DNA of 64,000 nt, taken from the NCBI GenBank assembly GCA_902800055.1, contig CADCCW010000004.1:16899-80898 (forward strand), given 5' to 3'. This document shows positions 15,001 to 21,000 of this stretch, in pieces. A program made the translations under genes and the position numbers. The stretch's first letter is position 1. The number at the start of each line of letters is the position of its first letter. This stretch comes from an uncultured bacterium. Its GTDB lineage: Bacteria; Verrucomicrobiota; Kiritimatiellia; RFP12; UBA1067. The notes under the pieces were generated by a model, which made no database searches, was not told the origin of the DNA, and worked only from the letters and a program-made list of their open reading frames with translations.

Positions 15001-18000
15001 ACATCCTGGTCGAGACGAACGGCGAGACGTCCGTCGTCTCCAACATCGTGGACCAGTCGGTGAACGAGGAGGTGACGATCAAGTACTCGCTCGAGCGCGA
15101 CGTCGCGAAATCCATTGCGTGCGCGGGCTCGACGGCGGACAACTTCACGTTCACCTTCACGGTGCCGACCGACACCGCGAACACGAAGTTCTGGCTGAAG
15201 GTGGCTTCCGGCGGCGAGACGAACGTCCTCGGCGGGACGAAGGGCTTCATCCTGAACGACATCCGCGACGGCGTGGTCGTCCTCGACAAGGCATGGTTCG
15301 GGAAGAACAACGTCGCGGTTCCGACGGGGCTCGTCAAGTTCGGCGTGGTCTTGGGCAACGACAGGTATGGCAGGCCCAAGGACGGCTCCTCCGACTGGGA
15401 CTGCGCGATGGCCGAGACGATCGTCAACGAGGGCGCGTCCTTCGACGGCAGGCTCGCGGTCGTGGTCAAGCACCCGACGGCGACGCTTGGCTCGAAGTTG
15501 ACGATTGCGGCGTACGAGAGCGCAGACCTCGCGAACGCGGTCGCGGCCACGAACAGTGTTGCCGCCGGCACGGCGGTGGAGCTTACGGGTCTTCGTCCCG
15601 GAGTGAGCTACTACGTCGCCGCGTGGTACGTCAACGACGAGAACGACGGTCGCGGCAGCGACAGGAACGGCAACAAGTACCGCATGCCCTACGATACCTG
15701 GGGCTACTATTGCAGGCTCGACGTCACGAACGCGCTTGGAGTCGCGTCGTCGATGGCGTTCGATCCGGTGGCGGTCATCGCGGCGACGAATGCGGCCGAG
15801 GTCACAATCTATCTGCAAGACACCGATTGGAACGCCAACAACATCGTCGACCGCACGGAGGACTTCCGCGCCATCAACGGCGATTACGACCGCTCGGTCG
15901 AGCCTAAGTACGGCTTCGACATCGCAGGCATCGACGAGGTGGAGCTCTTCAGCGACGCGGGCGAGAACGATGTCTTTGCCTACGCGGAGGTTCCGTTCTA
16001 TTGCGTGATGGCGAATGTCGGCGGCGTCGAGACCTGGTTCGCGGTGACCAACCTCGAGGAGGAGACGGTCTCCGACAAGATCGTCCCGGGCATTCCGGTC
16101 GGCGCGTCGCTCAAGGATCTCGTCACGCTCAAGGCGACATATTTCTACGACTTCGGCAAGGCGAAGCCCACCCGCCTCGCACTTGGCACGAATGTCGTCT
16201 GGACCGGAGAGGAGAAGGTGGTGAAGGCGGTGGAGCAGAAGTCGCTCATCCTCGTCCACGGACAGGTGTACGACTGCTTCAAGTTCAACCCGAACACGGC
16301 CAATGGACGCATCGCAAAGTCGGATTGGGCGAACACCCGCTCGTTCACGAGCGCGGACAAGAACTACGTCACCAACTATCTCGCGAACGTCCTCGGCGAG
16401 ACCGACGTCTCCGGCAAGGCGCTTCCGATCGACTATCCTGACGCGGACGTGGTCGCGAACGGCCGCGGCGACGGCATCCTCGATGGCTGGGAGCTCTACG
16501 TGAAGCACAGTCCGTGGGACTTCAACGACCGCACGAGCGATGTCGACGGCGACGGTCTCGACCTCCTCCACGAGTACGACGGCGGCTTCGAGCCGACGGA
16601 TCCGTGGGATGCGTACTCGGTGTACAACAACTTCTTCGAGAACGGACTGCTCCTGCCGGGCACGCCCAAGTTCAACGACTCCGGGGCGCGCAGGTTCGGC
16701 ATTGCCCAGACCGACATCAACAACGATGACGACAACGACCTCCTCACCAACCTCCAGGAGATCCAGGCGTACTACTACGACCGGACGGCTCTTGACGACA
16801 TTGATCCGGAGAAGGCGTGGTCGGACGGCGCGACCCCGGACTACTTCCGTGCGGCCGGCGACACCTACCTCGGCCTCCTCTTCAACGGCGGCGAGTTTAT
16901 CGAGCCGGAACTGCGCAAGGCAATGGGCGTTGAAGCGCTCGTCAGGAACGGCACGCGCGACTACAAGCTGAAGGGATGGGACGCCTGGTCGACGGCAAGG
17001 TACTCTATCCTGAACAAGGAGCAAACAGTCAACATCGAAGGCGTGGTCAGCGACGAGCTGATGCTCCTTATCCGCTACTGGAACGTGGTCCGCCCAGGCG
17101 AGTTCACCGGAACGACCGTAAAGGAAGCGATGGACTTCTTCCACGAGACCTGGGAAGGAGTGGTTCGCCTCATCGACAGCGAAGGCAACGTCCTCATCGA
17201 AGCTAAGAACGCGGGTGTGCAAGGCCCCGGCACCATCCATGTCGCCGACGCCGCGCAGACGACCACGCAGGTTGTGGCCTTCTTTGGCGGGCAGAGGAAG
17301 ATGGAAGAGACGATAGCGAAGAACAAGAAGAGCATTACCGCCGACGAAATCGTCACGCCGGAGCCAGAGGTCGAGTTGGCGCTCAAGTACGCGGGCAATG
17401 AATCTTACAATGTCGTCATCGAGGCGTGGCAGACCAGTCTGGCGTATCCAGAATACGGCGAGCAGCTGACGGCGAGGTGGACGACGCCGGTGACGTTCTC
17501 CGCGGGCATTGCGCAGACTGTTCTCGCCACGACTCCGGCGGCAGGCGCACTCCTGCAGGGCCCGGCGAAGTTCGTCGCCTACATCGACCAGGACGGCAGC
17601 GATTCGCTCACCGCTGGGGACATCTTCGGCGAGACGGAGACGATTGTCGGGTACCTCGGCGCGAAGGTCGCAATCAGGATGGGCGGCTACAGCGACTACT
17701 CCTATCCGCTTGCCCGGGTTCAGTCCACGAACGACCATTCCGTCGTCGCACTGGTCTGCTCCAAGATCAACGGCATTCCGTTGTATCGCGATGCGTATGG
17801 CGCAGCGTACTTCTATCTGCCGAACAACGCCGCGCGCGAGGTGCTTTATCCTAGCGAATTCTGCACGGACGATTACACCGGTCTCGACAAGTTCCTCCAG
17901 AAGAAGAGCGAACTTGTTGGAGGAGTCGAGAAGGTCGAGGAGGTGACATATGAGATTCTCCGTCTCAACGTTGTCGACCTTGCCAACCTCAGCGTGACGA

Positions 18001-21000
18001 ACCTCAACAACTACATGATCATCTCGAACGACATCGCGGTTGCCTACGGACCGTTCAACGTCAACGAGGAACTGACGATTCGCTACTCCAATACCCGCGA
18101 CAAGGCGGATGTCTGGGGTGTCGCCGACGCGGTGGACGGCAACGCTACGGTCTCGTTCACGATTCCGACGGACGGCTACGCCAATATGAGATTCTGGCTA
18201 AAGGTCAACGGAACAGACTATGACGGCAAGAACGGCTGTGGGTTCTTGATTCCGCCGGCCGCAGACGGCGTCGTAATCCTCGATCAGGACTGGTTCGATG
18301 AAAACAACATCAGCTTCAATGCCGGCGAGAACAGCGTCAAGGTGCTGCTCGGCAACGACAAGTACGACTATTCCAACGCCAATGACGGTGACTGGTCCAA
18401 CGAAGCTAGGTTTAAAGTAAATGCCGCGGCTGAACGCACGGGCAAGCTCGCGGTCGTGGTGAAGCATCCGACGGCAGCCAACCTTGACGCGAAGCTGACG
18501 GTTGCGGCGTACGAGAGCGCGGATCTCGCGAAACCAGTCTCGATCACGCAAAATGCCGCTGCCAATACCGCAGTGCAGCTTGGTGGCCTGAGGCCCGGAG
18601 CGAAGTACTACATAGCCGCGTGGTATGTGAAGGATCCGGCGGACGGGCGTCCCGCCTCCGGCGAGGTTCGCATGCCCTACGACAGCTGGGGCTACTACTG
18701 CAACCTGACGCATACCAACGCGCTCCAGATCGCCAGCACCTACGGCTTTGACCCGGTGGCGGTGACTGCGGCCGCGAACCCGGTCGAGGTAGTGGTCTGG
18801 CTGCAGGACACCGACTACAACGACAACGACATTGCCGACCGCGAAGAGGACTTCCTCGATGTGTTCACGCCGTATGAGCGCGAGCTGATTGTGGAATATG
18901 GCTTCCACATCGAGGGCGCGGCGGATGTCAATACGTCGTCTGGCACCTCTGGCGAAACGGTCGAGGCCATGGCCTTTGCGAAGGTGCCTTACGAACTTAT
19001 CGCCGTCACCAACATGGTTGGCAAGAAGGTGGAGGTCGTCTGGTATGCGATTGTGCCCGATCCGTCGTCGCCGTCCGCTGACGGCTCCGGAGTCAAGGTG
19101 GGCGATTCGCTTGCCGATCTCTCCCAGCGCTCCGATCTCAAGCTCGCCTCCGTTTACTTCTACGGCGACGAGCTGGCGCTCGGCTCCAACGTGACCTTCT
19201 CGGCCGATTCGCCGCTAAAGGTGACGGAGACGAAGGTCGAGGATCTCGTCCTCGTCCATGCGCAGGTGCTGGACCGCTTTGGCTTCGATCCGGCGACCGC
19301 CAACGGCTCGCTTGCCGCTGCCGACCGCGTCAATTCGAAGGAGGTTACCGCGTATGACAAGGGCAAGTATCTTGAGGCATACCTCATCAACGTGCTCGGC
19401 GTCACCAACTATACGGACTACGTGCTTAGCAAGACATCCGATGACGGCGATCCCGTCGAGGGCGGCATGGGCGATGGCCTGGTCGATGTCTGGGAGCTCT
19501 ACGCAATGTTCAAGCCGGACGGCGTGCAGGATGGCCTGATCGGCACCGTGGACGACCTCTCCGATCCCAGCGTGGTGCTCTCGCCGTGGAACTATGACGA
19601 CCGCAACGCCGACGCCGACGGCGACGGCCTCGCCAACATCGACGAGTATGACGGCGGCAATTCGCCGACCAACCCCTACGACGCCGACACCGACGGCGAC
19701 GGAATCACCGACCTCTACGCATGGCAGTACGTGCTCAAGGGCGGCGAGGCCGACGGCGACACCGACGGCGACCGGCTCTCCAACTACGCCGAGTACCTCA
19801 TCAGCGAGGTCTTCCAGTTCTGCGACCTCGATCCGCGCAACCCGAAGACGGACGGCGCGTGCGTCGACTACTTCCGCAAGGTTGGCAACCTCTACCTCGG
19901 CGAGCTCTTCACCGACCACGACCAGGTCTCCGACCGCTGGGAGGCGCAGTATGCGACCGAGAAGTCCAATACCGGCGACATCTGGGCGAACCGCTACGTC
20001 TACGATCCCGAGAAGGACCTCGACGGCGACGGCTGGTCGAACTACGCCGAGTCCAGGGCTGGCACGCGCCCCGACAAGGTTACCGTCCCCGGCATCGACG
20101 AGGAGACGCTGGCCGAGCACCCGATCCCGGTCATCGAGGCGACGGTCGTCTACAACGGCAACACCCACGACGGTCTCGCCCCGATCACCGGCCCGATCGT
20201 CTTCCGCGCCTGGAACCAGAAGACCGACGAGGCGATGATGCATGCCCCCGACGCCATCTGGACGACGCCCGGGAGCATCTCGACCACCTCGGGCGGGTCC
20301 GAAGACTCCTCGTCGCTCCTGTCTGCCAAGAAGTACCTTGGCCGCAAGCCGTCGGGCCGCATGGTCTACAGCCTCGGCCCGGGCGCGGTGACGCCCGGCT
20401 CGGTGAAGATCTACTTCCGCGATCCCGAGTTCCGCCGCGCGGTGGTGCGCGGCGGCGAGGAGATCTCCGTCTCCGACGCCGGCGTCGCGCAGGCGAGCTG
20501 GTACCCGCTCGTGCAGGACAAGAACGGTGTGCTCGTTACCTCCATCACCAACCAGACTGCGGTTGCGGTGGGCTCGGTCGACTACACCACCGGCATGATT
20601 GAGATCGACTTCGGCTCCGCTGTGCTCTGCGGCAGCGTCTACGCCCAGATGATCAACGCGACGGCCGGCAACGAAAAGCTCGACTCCGACATCACCCACG
20701 CGCTCCAGTACTACAACTGCGAGAAGCTCGATCTCGACGCGAGCTACGTGAAGATCGGCTACGCGCGTACTCGCGTCGGAACCAACATCGGCGGCGTCTA
20801 CTACCTTGGCGATCCCGACGACCCGGCCAGCAGCGACACGAATGGCGGCACCGGCGGCGGTGATGAATCCACCGCCAACCTCAGCGCCTCGAGCCACGGC
20901 TACGTGCGCGAGGGCCTGAACAGCTTCGTCGTGTTCGCCGACCAGGACGGCGATGGCGACTACACGCCCGGCGAGCCGTTCGGGTTTGTGCGCGACGTCG